A DNA stretch of 51,182 bases from Campylobacter sp. (GCA_017469645.1 JAFUFY010000070.1:1-51182); one strand, 5' to 3'; positions 18,632 to 28,350 are shown, counted from the first letter of the stretch. Program-made: numbers and translations. The notes: generated by a model from the sequence alone, not told the origin.

Positions 18632-19683
18632 TGGAAATTTCAGCACAAATGGTAAAAGAGCTCCGTGAAAGCACCGGAGCAGGTATGTTAGAGTGTAAAA
18701 AAGCGTTGGTCGAAACAGCAGGCGATATGGAAAAGGCTGTTGATTGGCTACGCGAAAAAGGTCTTGGCAAAGCTGCTAAAAAAGCTGATAGACTAGCTAG
18801 TGAAGGCTTAGCGCAAGTTTTGATAAATAATGACTGCACAACAGGAAGCCTAATCGAAGTAAATTCAGAAACTGACTTTGTCGCTAAAAACGAAAAATTC
18901 GTCGATATGGTTAAAAAAACAATCAATCAAATTCAAGCAAAAGGCTTAAAAACAATCGACGAGCTAAATGCTAGTGAGATCGACGGCGTTAAATTTGAAG
19001 ATTATCTAAAAAATCAAATTGCAACAATTGGCGAAAATTTGGTTGTTCGCAGATTTGACACGATTAAGGGCGAAGTAGTAAGTGGCTACTTACACTCAAA
19101 CGGTAGAGTTGCTGTTGTGATAGCTGCTGATTGTGGCGGAGCTGATAAAGCAAAAGTGGGCGAGTTTTTAAAATCACTTTGTATGCACGCAGCAGCGATG
19201 AAACCGACTTGCATAAGCTATAAAGAATTTGATAAAGAATTTATCGAAAAAGAAGTAGTAGCGCTTAAAGCTGAGTTAGAAAAAGAAAATGAAGAGCTTG
19301 TCCGACTTGGCAAACCACTTCATAAAATCCCTGAATTTGGCTCAAAATCTCAAATCACAGATGAAGTAATCGCTCGTGTTACTGAGGATTTAAAAGCAGA
19401 ACTTAAAAAACAAAATAAACCTGAGCAAATTTGGGACAAAATAATCCCGGGACAAATCGATAGATTTTTTGCGGATAATACAATCTTAGATCAAAGATTA
19501 ACACTTCTTGGTCAATTTTTCGTAATGGACGATAAAAAAACTATCGAGCAAGTTATCGCTGAAAAAAGCAAAGAACTTGGCGGAAATATCGTTATCACAA
19601 GCTATGTTCGCTACGAAGTTGGCGAAGGCTTAGAGAAAAAAGTTGATGATTTTGCTGCCGAAGTTGCGGCTCAAATTGGCTAA
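18631..19683 (+). CDS. tsf: elongation factor Ts
   Basis: A 350-residue nucleotide-exchange factor for EF-Tu. The N-terminal UBA-like segment VKELRESTGAGMLECKKAL and the core motif NSETDFVAKN are diagnostic. It overlaps rpsB by one base and is followed after two bases by the ABC ATPase gene, as in C. jejuni. Confidence 0.97.
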   Translation: MEISAQMVKELRESTGAGMLECKKALVETAGDMEKAVDWLREKGLGKAAKKADRLASEGLAQVLINNDCTTGSLIEVNSETDFVAKNEKFVDMVKKTINQIQAKGLKTIDELNASEIDGVKFEDYLKNQIATIGENLVVRRFDTIKGEVVSGYLHSNGRVAVVIAADCGGADKAKVGEFLKSLCMHAAAMKPTCISYKEFDKEFIEKEVVALKAELEKENEELVRLGKPLHKIPEFGSKSQITDEVIARVTEDLKAELKKQNKPEQIWDKIIPGQIDRFFADNTILDQRLTLLGQFFVMDDKKTIEQVIAEKSKELGGNIVITSYVRYEVGEGLEKKVDDFAAEVAAQIG

Positions 19684-19685
19684 AA

Positions 19686-20330
19686 ATGGAACTTTTAAAG
19701 GGCGTTAATCTTACTCATGCGTATGATTATACGCTCTTTGAAAATATAAATTTATCACTTCACGAAAAAGAGAGCATAGCTGTTTTGGGTGTGAGCGGTT
19801 GCGGGAAATCCACTCTTTTGCACATTTTATGCACCTTGTTAAAGCCAAATTTCGGCGAAGTTTATTTTAACGAAAAAGAAATTTACTCACTAAAAGATGA
19901 TGAAAAAATCAAAATTCGCAGAAATGATTTTGGTATAATTTTTCAATCACACTACCTTTTTAAGGGCTTTTCGGCGTATGAAAATATAGAACTAGCTGCA
20001 AAACTTACAAAACAAGAAATCGATGAGAAAATTTTGCAAAAGCTAAAAATCGAAAGTGTCGTAAAACAAAGTGTAGGCGATCTCTCAGGCGGTCAGCAAC
20101 AACGAATTAGCATAGCAAGGGTGCTGAGTAAAAAACCAAAAATAATTTTTGCCGATGAACCAACGGGAAATTTAGATAAAGAGACCGCAAATGATGTTAT
20201 GAGCGTGATTTTTGATTATATCCAAGAAGTTAGTGGCGCACTCGTGCTAGTAACGCACGATGAAAATTTAGCCAAAAAATGCTCCACGGTTTATCGCTTA
20301 AACGAAAAAAAATTAGAAAAAATCTCATAA
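19686..20330 (+). CDS. ABC transporter ATP-binding protein, LolD-like
   Basis: A 214-residue ATPase with Walker A GVSGCGKST (residues 35-43), signature LSGGQQQR and Walker B IIFADEPTGNLD. The last motif places it with LolD/FtsE/MacB ATPases. No permease gene is next to it, so its partner must be elsewhere. It corresponds to Cj1180c, directly behind tsf. A role in lipoprotein release is possible but not shown. Confidence 0.85.
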   Translation: MELLKGVNLTHAYDYTLFENINLSLHEKESIAVLGVSGCGKSTLLHILCTLLKPNFGEVYFNEKEIYSLKDDEKIKIRRNDFGIIFQSHYLFKGFSAYENIELAAKLTKQEIDEKILQKLKIESVVKQSVGDLSGGQQQRISIARVLSKKPKIIFADEPTGNLDKETANDVMSVIFDYIQEVSGALVLVTHDENLAKKCSTVYRLNEKKLEKIS

Positions 20331-20406
20331 ATTTATCCAAAAATAAGCAACTAATAATAAAAAATGTTCTAAAATATCCTATTAATTTGTCGTAAGAGAG
20401 TTTATA

Positions 20407-22386
20407 ATGAAAATTTTACTTGATAATGACAATGCTTCGATCGCAAATGTCGTAAATATCTGTTGCGAACGCATAAATGCGGAAGTTTTGCCATACTCAA
20501 ATGACATAGATGAATATGATTTGATTATTAAAAATTATGATGATGGTTGCGATATTTCGGAATTTGATAAAACAAAAACACTTTTTTTGGTTCCGAAAAA
20601 TTTAATCGGTAACTTTTCGTCAAATTTGTCTTTGCCAAAGCCGTTTTTGCCGATAGATTTGATAAATTTTTTAACTAACTACGCAAATAAACCGCAAGAT
20701 GAAGCAGGAAGCCAGATGAAAGTTAGCGAAGCTATGGGCGAAAAAATAGCGCAAGATATACAAACCATAAGCCAAATCGTTAAAGAAATTGACGATATGC
20801 CTACACAAAATCAAGAAAAAATTAAAACAGGGGGTGTCATTATGCCTAGCGGTAGCGAAAATATAGATAATGTCATAGATATACTAGATGATGATAGACC
20901 GCTCGATGAGATCTTAAAAGAACTTAGCCAAAAATCCGAAAACTCTCAAACGGCAAATATCGCTGAGACAAAAGTCGAGACACAAACCGCACAAACTAGC
21001 GAGAATTTGGCCGTGCCTGTAACAGCGTTAAATGAAAATTTTGATATGGACGATGATATTCCGCTTGATCAATTTATCCAAAATATGCAAAATGAAAAAA
21101 GTGAAAAAAATGGAAATGTGGCGAACCCCGAAAATTCATCAAATCCGCAAGGAAACGATAATAAAATAACAATAGATGAAAATTTTGATATGGACGATGA
21201 TATTCCGCTTGATCAATTTATCCAAAATATGCAAAATGAAAAAAGTGAAAATTCGGCAAATAATGATGAATTTAACCAAATTTTAAATAGCATCAATAAA
21301 AGCGATTTTGCAGATGATAAGACTGAAACTGCGCAAGATTTAGCTAGTGATGAGACAACAGCATCGCAAGATGATGAAAAATCACAAGAAGAGAAATTAC
21401 AAAAAGAGCAAAATCAAGAAGAAGTGGCTCCACTTAAATCGCAAAATGATGAAAATTTGGGTGATGACGAAAACCAAATGAGCGATATAGAAGAACCAAA
21501 AAAAGATGAGTTAGATTTATCAGAAAATGATACCAAAAAGTCAGAAAATATCGAGCAAATCGATGAAGCAGACGATGATTTGGTTCCGTTAGAATTTGGC
21601 GATGATATTGATTTAGCGTCTTTAAATTTAGCCGAGCAAGATGATACAGATTTCTTTGATGATGATGAATTGCCGCCTTTGGAGCTACCAAGCGATGATG
21701 ATTTTACGCCGTTAAATTTAATCGATGAAGCAAAAGATGAAACGCTAGATGATGATAAATTATCACAGACAGAAGCGTCAAATGACGATGATTTTGCTCC
21801 TATAAATTTAATAAGCGAACCAAAAAATGATAGTTTTAATGACGAAATAGCACCAATAGAGCTTTTAAGCAGCACTTCTAGCGAAAAAGAACTAGCTTAT
21901 CAGCTACAAAATGATAATATAAGCAAGATTAGTTCTGATGAAGTTATTGCTCTTAAAATGCCTAATGACGAAAATTTAAACAACCAAAATTTAGCCCAAG
22001 CTCAGTCGCAAGATGATAAAAAAGAAGCCCTAGAAAAACCACAAAAACAGGATTTTTCTGATTTAAAACTCGTTGAAGTCGGCAAATTTGCAGATGATGA
22101 GTTGCAAATGAAATCCGATAAAGTAAATTCGCAAGAAAAAGATGAAGCGAATCGGGCAGAAATTTCCAATGAAACACAAATAGATGAAAATTTACAGGAA
22201 AATCAAAGCGAAAAAGAGCAAATTTTGGCTCAAAATGACGAAGAAATGAGCATTGATGAGTTAAAAGAAAAACTAGAAGAAACATTTAAAAAAGCTTTCG
22301 AAATGAGTGTTGCTAGTGATGAAAAATTAGCTAGGGCATTAAGAAATCTAAAACTTGATCTAAATATTGCTTTTAAGGATAAATAG
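20407..22386 (+). CDS. highly acidic repetitive protein
   Basis: A 659-residue protein, very rich in Asp, Glu, Asn and Lys, with no membrane segment or signal peptide. Residues 1-90 form an ordinary globular-looking N-terminus, then a long disordered acidic region follows, and a helical C-terminus (SIDELKEKLEETFKKAFEMS) closes it. A 73-bp DNA segment is repeated in frame 144 bp apart (21032 and 21176), encoding FDMDDDIPLDQFIQNMQNEK twice. Position between the ATPase and gmk matches Cj1178c, also described as highly acidic. Function is unknown. Confidence 0.8.
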   Translation: MKILLDNDNASIANVVNICCERINAEVLPYSNDIDEYDLIIKNYDDGCDISEFDKTKTLFLVPKNLIGNFSSNLSLPKPFLPIDLINFLTNYANKPQDEAGSQMKVSEAMGEKIAQDIQTISQIVKEIDDMPTQNQEKIKTGGVIMPSGSENIDNVIDILDDDRPLDEILKELSQKSENSQTANIAETKVETQTAQTSENLAVPVTALNENFDMDDDIPLDQFIQNMQNEKSEKNGNVANPENSSNPQGNDNKITIDENFDMDDDIPLDQFIQNMQNEKSENSANNDEFNQILNSINKSDFADDKTETAQDLASDETTASQDDEKSQEEKLQKEQNQEEVAPLKSQNDENLGDDENQMSDIEEPKKDELDLSENDTKKSENIEQIDEADDDLVPLEFGDDIDLASLNLAEQDDTDFFDDDELPPLELPSDDDFTPLNLIDEAKDETLDDDKLSQTEASNDDDFAPINLISEPKNDSFNDEIAPIELLSSTSSEKELAYQLQNDNISKISSDEVIALKMPNDENLNNQNLAQAQSQDDKKEALEKPQKQDFSDLKLVEVGKFADDELQMKSDKVNSQEKDEANRAEISNETQIDENLQENQSEKEQILAQNDEEMSIDELKEKLEETFKKAFEMSVASDEKLARALRNLKLDLNIAFKDK

Positions 22387-22387
22387 T

Positions 22388-22990
22388 TTGAAAGGGCAAA
22401 TTTTACTGATTTCAGGTCCTAGCGGAAGCGGAAAAAGCACACTTATAAATCGTTTGATGAAAGAAGAAAAAGATATTTATTTTTCCATTTCTTGCACCAC
22501 ACGCGAAATTCGTCAAGGCGAAAAAGATGGCGTGGATTACTATTTTTTAAGCGTTGATGAGTTTAAAAAAGGCATAGAAAACGGCGAATTTTTAGAGTGG
22601 GCTTTGGTGCATGAAAATTATTACGGCACTTCATTAAAGCCTGTTTTAAAAGCTTTTGAAGAAAATAAAGTTGTGATTTTTGATATTGATGTTCAAGGTT
22701 TTGACATAGCAAGATCTAAATTTAAAGATGAAATTACATCTGTTTTTATCACGACAAAAAGTAGCACAGAGCTTAGAACTCGCCTTGAAAAAAGGGGAAC
22801 AAATACACAAGAAGACATCGAGCGACGCCTAAATAACGCAGCTGACGAGATGAAACATATCAAGGATTACGAATTTTTGGTTATTAACGATAATTTAAAA
22901 GAAACTTATAAAAAATTCAAATCTATCTTCAATTCGCTTAAATGCAAAACAAAATATGCAAATTTAAGCGAATTTATAGATAAATGGTAA
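22388..22990 (+). CDS. gmk: guanylate kinase
   Basis: A 200-residue enzyme phosphorylating GMP to GDP. The P-loop GPSGSGKST and the GMP-binding segments [19 protein letters not shown] and [16 protein letters not shown] are intact. I prefer a TTG start at 22388 with AAGGA eight bases upstream; a TTG at 22367 would lie inside the previous gene without a binding site. Confidence 0.95.
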   Translation: MKGQILLISGPSGSGKSTLINRLMKEEKDIYFSISCTTREIRQGEKDGVDYYFLSVDEFKKGIENGEFLEWALVHENYYGTSLKPVLKAFEENKVVIFDIDVQGFDIARSKFKDEITSVFITTKSSTELRTRLEKRGTNTQEDIERRLNNAADEMKHIKDYEFLVINDNLKETYKKFKSIFNSLKCKTKYANLSEFIDKW

Positions 22991-23000
22991 AGGAGAAAAA

Positions 23001-23210
23001 ATGGGTCCAAGTGTCCAACAAATGCTTATTATTTTAGTTATTATTGTCTTGCTTTTCGGAGCTAAAAAAATCCCTGAACTAGCAAAAGGCGTAGGCAAAG
23101 GTATAAAAACATTCAAAAAAGAGATGGAAGATGACGAGCCTGAAAAAGTAACTAAAAAAACTGAAACTAGCGACGAAGAAGCCGAAATCAGCGATACAAA
23201 AAAGGCTTAA
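23001..23210 (+). CDS. tatA: Sec-independent translocase protein TatA
   Basis: A 69-residue protein with one N-terminal membrane helix, the [23 protein letters not shown] amphipathic region and a charged tail: the TatA/E layout. It forms the pore of the twin-arginine pathway. AAAGGAG precedes the ATG. It sits between gmk and argS as in C. jejuni. Confidence 0.93.
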   Translation: MGPSVQQMLIILVIIVLLFGAKKIPELAKGVGKGIKTFKKEMEDDEPEKVTKKTETSDEEAEISDTKKA

Positions 23211-23213
23211 TGT

Positions 23214-24818
23214 TTGAAAAATTTAGTTTTAAAAGAGATTAAAAAAACTCTTGGAAAAGATATTATTTTAGAAAAACCAAAAGATAAAAATTTAGCTCAC
23301 TATGCTTCGCCTGTGGCTTTTTCACTTGCAAAAGAGCTTAAAAAAGCCCCAAAAATCATAGCAGAAGAGTTAGCTCTTAAATTTGAAAATAGCGAAATTT
23401 TAAGCGCAAGTGCCGTAAATGGATATTTAAATTTTCACCTAAAAGCCAAATTTTTAGGAAATTTAAGCAAAAAAGCTCTAAATTTGAAAAACGATTTTGC
23501 TAAAAACGGGGCGTTATCCGGTATAAATGAAAATTTAAAAGAAAAAATTCTACTTGAATATATCAGCGCAAATCCCACAGGACCGCTTCACATAGGGCAT
23601 GTCAGGGGTGCTGTTTATGGCGATGTGCTCCAAAGCGTGGGAAATTATTTAGGCGTTAGGGTTGATACTGAGTATTATATAAATGACGCAGGAAATCAAA
23701 TCGAGTTACTCGGCATTTCGATGATTTTAAGAGCCAAAGAGCTTTTTGGCGAAAGCGTTGAGTATCCTGAAAAATACTACCGCGGCGAGTATATCGATGA
23801 GCTTGTAAATTCGGTTGTTAGCAAATTTGGCAAGGAAATTTTTTACGATGAAAGTAGAGTTTTGGAGCTTGCCGAATTTGGCAAAGATGAAGTTTTAAAA
23901 ATCATCAAAAAAGATTTAAGTGATGCTGGAATTTTTATACAAAATTGGGTTAGCGAAAAGTCGCTTTACGGCGAGCTTGACGCCACGATTTCAAAGCTTG
24001 AAAAAAGCGGACAAATGTATAAAAATGACGACAAAATTTGGATAAAATCAACCGAGCTTGGCGATGAAAAAGACCGCGTTGTAGTTAGAGAAGACGGGCG
24101 TCCTACATATTTAGCAGGTGATATTGTTTATCATAATAATAAATTTGAACGCGGATACGACCGCTACATAAATGTATGGGGCGCAGACCACCACGGTTAC
24201 ATACCACGCCTTAAAGCTTCTATTCATTTTTTAGGATATGATGAAAATGCCCTTGAAATCGCACTTATGCAAATGGTAAATTTGCTAAAAAACGGCGAAG
24301 CGTTTAAAATGAGCAAACGATCCGGCACAAGTGTGCTAATGAGCGATGTTTTAGGTGCTATCGGCAAGGATAATTTACGATTTATGTTTATCAGCAAAAA
24401 AGGCGAAACACCGCTTGAATTCGACATTGACGAGCTTAAAAACGAAGATAGCTCAAATCCGATTTATTATATAAATTACGCTCATGCAAGAATTAATCAA
24501 ATTTTTGCAAAAGCAGAAAAAAGTGTCGATGAAATTTTGGAAGCTGATTTTAATTCGCTTGATGAAAACGGCGTAAATTTGGCATTTAACGCACTTGCTT
24601 TAAATGAAGTGCTTAATGAAGCTTTTTCTAGTAGGGGTTTGCAAAAAATTCCTGATTATCTTAAAAGCTTGGCTGCTGATTTTCACAAATACTACAATGA
24701 AAACCGAGTAGTCGGAAGCGAAAACGAAAATGCAAAACTCAAACTTTTTGCCGTTGTAGCCTTGTCGATACGCACGGCATTTAGCTTAATGGGGCTAAGC
24801 GCAAAAGAAAAAATGTAG
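23214..24818 (+). CDS. argS: arginyl-tRNA synthetase
   Basis: A 534-residue class I synthetase. The HIGH motif appears as NPTGPLHIGHVRGA and the KMSKS motif as KMSKRSGTS, with the C-terminal anticodon-binding domain ending at LMGLSAKEK. Translation starts with TTG at 23214, three bases behind tatA. A strong terminator follows, closing the operon that starts with rpsB. Confidence 0.96.
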   Translation: MKNLVLKEIKKTLGKDIILEKPKDKNLAHYASPVAFSLAKELKKAPKIIAEELALKFENSEILSASAVNGYLNFHLKAKFLGNLSKKALNLKNDFAKNGALSGINENLKEKILLEYISANPTGPLHIGHVRGAVYGDVLQSVGNYLGVRVDTEYYINDAGNQIELLGISMILRAKELFGESVEYPEKYYRGEYIDELVNSVVSKFGKEIFYDESRVLELAEFGKDEVLKIIKKDLSDAGIFIQNWVSEKSLYGELDATISKLEKSGQMYKNDDKIWIKSTELGDEKDRVVVREDGRPTYLAGDIVYHNNKFERGYDRYINVWGADHHGYIPRLKASIHFLGYDENALEIALMQMVNLLKNGEAFKMSKRSGTSVLMSDVLGAIGKDNLRFMFISKKGETPLEFDIDELKNEDSSNPIYYINYAHARINQIFAKAEKSVDEILEADFNSLDENGVNLAFNALALNEVLNEAFSSRGLQKIPDYLKSLAADFHKYYNENRVVGSENENAKLKLFAVVALSIRTAFSLMGLSAKEKM

Positions 24819-24819
24819 T

Positions 24820-24859
24820 TATCACAAAGCCAAAAACGGCTTTGTGATAATTTTTTTCT
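24820..24859 (+). terminator. intrinsic terminator after argS
   Basis: An 11-bp stem, ATCACAAAGCC with GGCTTTGTGAT over a 6-base loop, is followed by AATTTTTTTCTT. This is a classical Rho-independent terminator for the rpsB-argS operon. Confidence 0.9.
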
Positions 24860-24963
24860 TACATTAAATTATGATTTTTCACATATTTAAACTATATCGA
24901 TAAAATTTAAGAGTTAAAATTCAATAGAGTTTGGGTTTTAAAAAATTGATAAAAGGTAAATTT

Positions 24964-25710
24964 ATGAAAATATTTAAATTTTTTGCACTCGGTGCATTGA
25001 TGATAAATTTGGCATTTGCAGAAAACATTAGCGTGAAATATGCCGTTAAATTCGGCATTTTTGGCGAGATTGGCGTAGCAAATGCCACGCTTGTAAAAGA
25101 TGAAGCCAAAAAAATATACGAAATCACTTTGGAGGCCAAAACCACAGGGCTTACAAACTCCATTAGCGGAAATCGCCGTGAATATTTTCACTCAAAAGGC
25201 AAAATCGTAGGAAATACTTTGGTGCCTGATATTTACACGCACGAAGTAAATCGTAATAAAAAAGGCAAAGAGCGAATTTCGCGCAAAATTTTTACATTTG
25301 ATCACGCAAATTCGGCTGTAAATTTAAAGCGAGAAAGTGGCTATAAAGGCGAAAAAATGGATATTTCAAACGAAAAACTCGGATATTATGCCACAAACGA
25401 CCTTTTAAGCCTATTTTTTAACTTTTCAAAACTCCAACACTCATCAAACAAATTCTACACAACCGCAGTCGGTGCGAAAAATGAAAACGGACGAATTGAC
25501 ATAATAATCCCACAAGATAAGCAAAAAACCGCCGTTCAAAATGAGCTTGAAAGCGAATTTGACCCGTATATCGTTTTTATAAATCAAAAAATATTTTCTA
25601 GCGCTAGGGGCGAGCTTTATTTGAGTTTAAACGAACGCGGATACGCAAATAAAGCTATTTTGAAAAATGTTTTACTTTTTGGAGATATTAGAGCCGAGCT
25701 TTTGGAATAA
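24964..25710 (+). CDS. DUF3108-family secreted protein
   Basis: A 248-residue protein with a signal peptide (cleavage near AFA) and a beta-rich body beginning YAVKFGIFGEIGVA, with the LEAKTTGLTNSISG segment expected of the DUF3108 family. The family is predicted periplasmic or outer-membrane associated and its function is not known. The ATG at 24964 is chosen because the signal peptide starts there and AAAGG precedes it. It is a single-gene unit followed by a hairpin. Confidence 0.75.
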   Translation: MKIFKFFALGALMINLAFAENISVKYAVKFGIFGEIGVANATLVKDEAKKIYEITLEAKTTGLTNSISGNRREYFHSKGKIVGNTLVPDIYTHEVNRNKKGKERISRKIFTFDHANSAVNLKRESGYKGEKMDISNEKLGYYATNDLLSLFFNFSKLQHSSNKFYTTAVGAKNENGRIDIIIPQDKQKTAVQNELESEFDPYIVFINQKIFSSARGELYLSLNERGYANKAILKNVLLFGDIRAELLE

Positions 25711-25717
25711 ATTTATC

Positions 25718-25777
25718 TTAGATACTGCGTCAAATTTGCGAATTTCTGAAATTCAAAAAAATTGACACAGTATCGCA
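25718..25777. terminator. bidirectional hairpin between DUF3108 gene and tRNA-Lys
   Basis: A long imperfect stem starts GATACTGCGTCAA and closes with TTGACACAGTATC; an inner AATTTC/GAAATT pair extends it. It lies between two convergent units and could end either. The T-run is weak. Confidence 0.55.
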
Positions 25778-25845
25778 AAAACCACGCTAAATCTTAAATT
25801 TAACAACCAATTTTTTTCGGATTTCATAAATTTTGAGTAAAAAAA

Positions 25846-25921
25846 TGGTGTCCTGCGTTGGATTCGAACCAACGGCCCCCTCCTTAAAAGGGAGATGCTC
25901 TACCTACTGAGCTAGCAAGAC
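25846..25921 (-). tRNA. tRNA-Lys (anticodon TTT)
   Basis: A 76-nt canonical cloverleaf with encoded CCA. The acceptor is GTCTTGC/GCAGGAC, the anticodon loop CTTTTAA and the T-loop TTCGAAT. It is the third gene of a minus-strand tRNA cluster. Confidence 0.97.
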
Positions 25922-25928
25922 ACCTAAA

Positions 25929-26005
25929 TGGCGCGATGAATGGGGCTCGAACCCACGACCTCCGCCGTGACAGGGCGGCATTCTAACCAGCTGAACTACC
26001 ATCGC
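25929..26005 (-). tRNA. tRNA-Asp (anticodon GTC)
   Basis: A 77-nt canonical cloverleaf with encoded CCA. The anticodon stem CCGCC/GGCGG encloses CTGTCAC and the T-loop is TTCGAGC. It is the second gene of the cluster. Confidence 0.97.
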
Positions 26006-26022
26006 ACAAAACAATAATAAAA

Positions 26023-26098
26023 TGGTGGTCGCTATAAGACTCGAACTTATGACATCCACCTTGTAAGGGTGGCGCTCTACCAACTGAGCTAAGCGACC
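26023..26098 (-). tRNA. tRNA-Val (anticodon TAC)
   Basis: A 76-nt canonical cloverleaf with encoded CCA. The acceptor is GGTCGCT/AGCGACC and the anticodon loop CTTACAA. It is first in the cluster, behind a promoter. Confidence 0.97.
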
Positions 26099-26130
26099 TT
26101 TCCTTTGCCATCTTTTGCAAAAGAATTGTA

Positions 26131-26136
26131 ATTATA
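26131..26136 (-). promoter_or_regulatory. -10 box of the tRNA-Val/Asp/Lys cluster
   Basis: The minus strand reads TGTATAATTAC, a perfect TATAAT about 32 bases upstream of tRNA-Val. Confidence 0.7.
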
Positions 26137-26240
26137 CAGCCAAGATAATAAAAATTTACTTAAATTTCATAAAAAAAGCTAATTTATTTTAAATTTTTGC
26201 TATACTTACAAAAAATTTTTGGAAAATTTAGATAAAAATT

Positions 26241-26828
26241 ATGAAAAAATTGCTTTTTTTATTTGTTTTTTCGGTGCAAATGTTTGCCTATACGCCAAAT
26301 GATATTTTAAATTCGATTAATTTCGTGGCTCAAAAAGAGGGCGTAAAGCCTGAAATTTTATACACGATTGTAAAGATTGAGAGCGATTTTAACCCATTTG
26401 TCATCTCTTTTTTGACAAATAAAGCAAATGCCGATCATTTTGCAAAACTTCAAACCCCAAATATCATCATAAAAACTAGCGTTTATAGCTTAAATCGCGC
26501 TAAATGGGTTGTTACGATTTATCCTATAAATGAAGCTTACGCAACGGCGATTGCTAAAAATCTGATAGATAGCGGTTTTAATATCGATGTCGGATTGGGG
26601 CAGCTAAATTCGGTAAATTTTAGCACAAACGAAATACCATTTGCTTTTAATCCGGTTTTTAATCTCACAAAATGCGCCAAAGTTTTACGAAAATGCTACA
26701 ATGCCAAAAATAAAAACATAAAAGACACAATCGAGTGCTACAACTACGGCATGCGAAAGCGAAAATCAAATCCATATTACAATAAATTCTATAAAAATTA
26801 TGAGTCATTTTTCGGGAGTCCGTATTGA
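26241..26828 (+). CDS. lytic transglycosylase-like protein
   Basis: A 195-residue exported protein (signal peptide ending near FAY). The SLT catalytic segment is ILYTIVKIESDFNPF with probable catalytic Glu47, followed by the GLGQLNSVNF motif and a C-terminal CYNYG. These match the goose-lysozyme-like transglycosylase fold that cleaves peptidoglycan. The insertion between the catalytic Glu and the GLGQ motif is longer than usual. VirB1-like proteins are alternatives, but no secretion genes are near. Confidence 0.8.
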   Translation: MKKLLFLFVFSVQMFAYTPNDILNSINFVAQKEGVKPEILYTIVKIESDFNPFVISFLTNKANADHFAKLQTPNIIIKTSVYSLNRAKWVVTIYPINEAYATAIAKNLIDSGFNIDVGLGQLNSVNFSTNEIPFAFNPVFNLTKCAKVLRKCYNAKNKNIKDTIECYNYGMRKRKSNPYYNKFYKNYESFFGSPY

Positions 26829-26884
26829 TTTTATAGTTTTGACGATGATTTGCATGATTTTAAAATCTTGTAAATTTAAGTAGG

Positions 26885-26976
26885 TGGCGGACAGAGAGGG
26901 ATTCGAACCCTCGAGCCCCGGTTAGAAGCTGCACCCTTAGCAGGGGTGTGGTTTCGGCCAACTCACCCATCTGTCC
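26885..26976 (-). tRNA. tRNA-Ser (anticodon GCT)
   Basis: A 92-nt class II tRNA with a long variable arm and encoded CCA. The acceptor is GGACAGA paired with TCTGTCC, and the anticodon stem CACCC/GGGTG encloses CTGCTAA. Confidence 0.96.
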
Positions 26977-26990
26977 AAGCAAGAAACGAA

Positions 26991-26996
26991 ATTATA
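26991..26996 (-). promoter_or_regulatory. -10 box of tRNA-Ser
   Basis: The minus strand reads TTGATATAATTTC, with TATAAT about 15 bases upstream of the mature 5' end. Confidence 0.65.
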
Positions 26997-27040
26997 TCAA
27001 ATAAACCTAATATTGTGCTTAAAAATCAAAAATTAGCCAT

Positions 27041-27077
27041 AAAAAAAAGAGAAACCTTCCACAAGGTCTCTCTTTTT
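27041..27077 (-). terminator. terminator after the 27172 lipoprotein gene
   Basis: In the minus sense AGAGAGACCTT pairs with AAGGTTTCTCT over a short loop and runs into eight T residues. A complementary run on the other strand makes it potentially bidirectional. Confidence 0.8.
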
Positions 27078-27171
27078 AGTTTTGAAAGGAAGTTCTAACA
27101 TTTGCTTTACTTTTGCATGTCGAAATTATATTTTATTTCGGTAAATACTCGGTAAAAGCCCAAAAATAGGA

Positions 27172-27564
27172 CTAAAAACTAATATTTTCAGATTTTGGAA
27201 CTGAAATTTCATTGTTTTGTCGTAGCACTTTTTTTACGATTTCCCCGTCGTTTGCACCGCTGTTTCGAGTTTGTGAATTCGGATTTCTTTGATCTAAAAG
27301 CATATTTATAATCACGCCATTTTTTATCATCACAAACACCATATCGCCGCTGTTATAATAATATCTTGGCGAATTTGCCCTGTAAATTTGGTTATTTTTC
27401 AAAACCTTAAATTTATATGTATAGTTTGTTTTGCTATGGCGTTCGTAGCTTAAAATTTCGCATTTTACGCCATTTGCACTTTGTAAATTCGAAACGCTAC
27501 CGCCTAAAAAACCACAACCACAAAAAATTACTGCCAAAAATGCACTAAAAAATAAATTTTTCAA
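27172..27564 (-). CDS. small predicted lipoprotein
   Basis: A 130-residue protein with a lipoprotein-type signal peptide (FFSAFLAVIFCGCG, lipidated Cys near residue 15-17). The mature part includes a segment resembling a bacterial OB- or SH3-like fold (YKFKVLKNNQIYRAN, then DMVFVMIKNG) but I do not recognise a family. It is a single-gene unit with its own terminator. Confidence 0.65.
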   Translation of the reverse strand: MKNLFFSAFLAVIFCGCGFLGGSVSNLQSANGVKCEILSYERHSKTNYTYKFKVLKNNQIYRANSPRYYYNSGDMVFVMIKNGVIINMLLDQRNPNSQTRNSGANDGEIVKKVLRQNNEISVPKSENISF

Positions 27565-27636
27565 ATTTTTATCCTATTTTGTGAATTTAAAAGCGGAAAT
27601 CTTATCAAATTTGATAAATTTTTGCAAATTTATGAT

Positions 27637-27734
27637 GATTCTTCGCCCAGAAAGCGTCTTAACGCTTTCTCTTGGCTCAGAATGACACAGAGACTGTCAT
27701 TCTGAGCGTAACGAAGTGAAGCGAAGAATCTCAT
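27637..27734. repeat. GTCATTCTGAGC-type repeats, inverted pair
   Basis: An inverted pair: GATTCTTCGCC ... GGCTCAGAATGAC, then GTCATTCTGAGCG ... CGAAGAATCTC. It fills the gap between the lipoprotein and pseudopilin genes. Confidence 0.72.
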
Positions 27735-27837
27735 AAAAGAACAAATATAAATTACAAATTTCCTAAATTTTTGCAAATTTAATGGCTAAATTTAAAAAAA
27801 TTTCGTAAAATTAATAAAAAATTTGGAGCATATTAAT

Positions 27838-28290
27838 ATGAAAAAAGCATTTACTATGATCGAACTTATTTTTGCTATTGCCATTATCGGTATTTTAGCT
27901 GCCGTTGCTTTGCCAAGACTAAGTGCTTCGCGTGATGATGCGTTAGTCGCCGCTGCTAAACTAGATCTAAAAACCGCTCTTAGCGATGTTATCGCATACA
28001 ATCTCACACAAGGTCGCTACTCAACAAATATCAAAGAAATGACAAGCGTGGATTTTAAAAATAGCGCATTTAAGGTAAAAAAGAAAGAGTGCTTGAAATT
28101 CATTTTCCACGGAATGCGCGTTATGGAAGTTCGCATTGATCGCTCGGGGCTTTGTGGCAGGGTTTTAGACGGCTCGGTTGTCGAACCATACCTAAAAATG
28201 GACGCCGGAGAGCTAAAACACAGCGATAGCGTATCATATATACCGCTTGATAGTTCGACGATTTCATCTATAAATGGGCTGAAATTTTAA
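27838..28290 (+). CDS. type IV prepilin-like (pseudopilin) protein
   Basis: A 150-residue protein with a class III signal: MKKA then FTMIELIFAIAIIGILAAVALP. Cleavage should occur before Phe5, with conserved Glu five residues into the mature helix; position -1 is Ala instead of the usual Gly. Campylobacter pseudopilins of this type serve DNA uptake (the Cts system), which is a plausible role. The ATG at 27838 is chosen since it is the start of the prepilin leader; an upstream TTG frame adds five residues. Confidence 0.82.
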   Translation: MKKAFTMIELIFAIAIIGILAAVALPRLSASRDDALVAAAKLDLKTALSDVIAYNLTQGRYSTNIKEMTSVDFKNSAFKVKKKECLKFIFHGMRVMEVRIDRSGLCGRVLDGSVVEPYLKMDAGELKHSDSVSYIPLDSSTISSINGLKF

Positions 28291-28350
28291 ATTTTTGTGG
28301 TTTTAAGGAAATTTATAATTTGAATTTTTAATAAATTTAAATTCTTTTTT

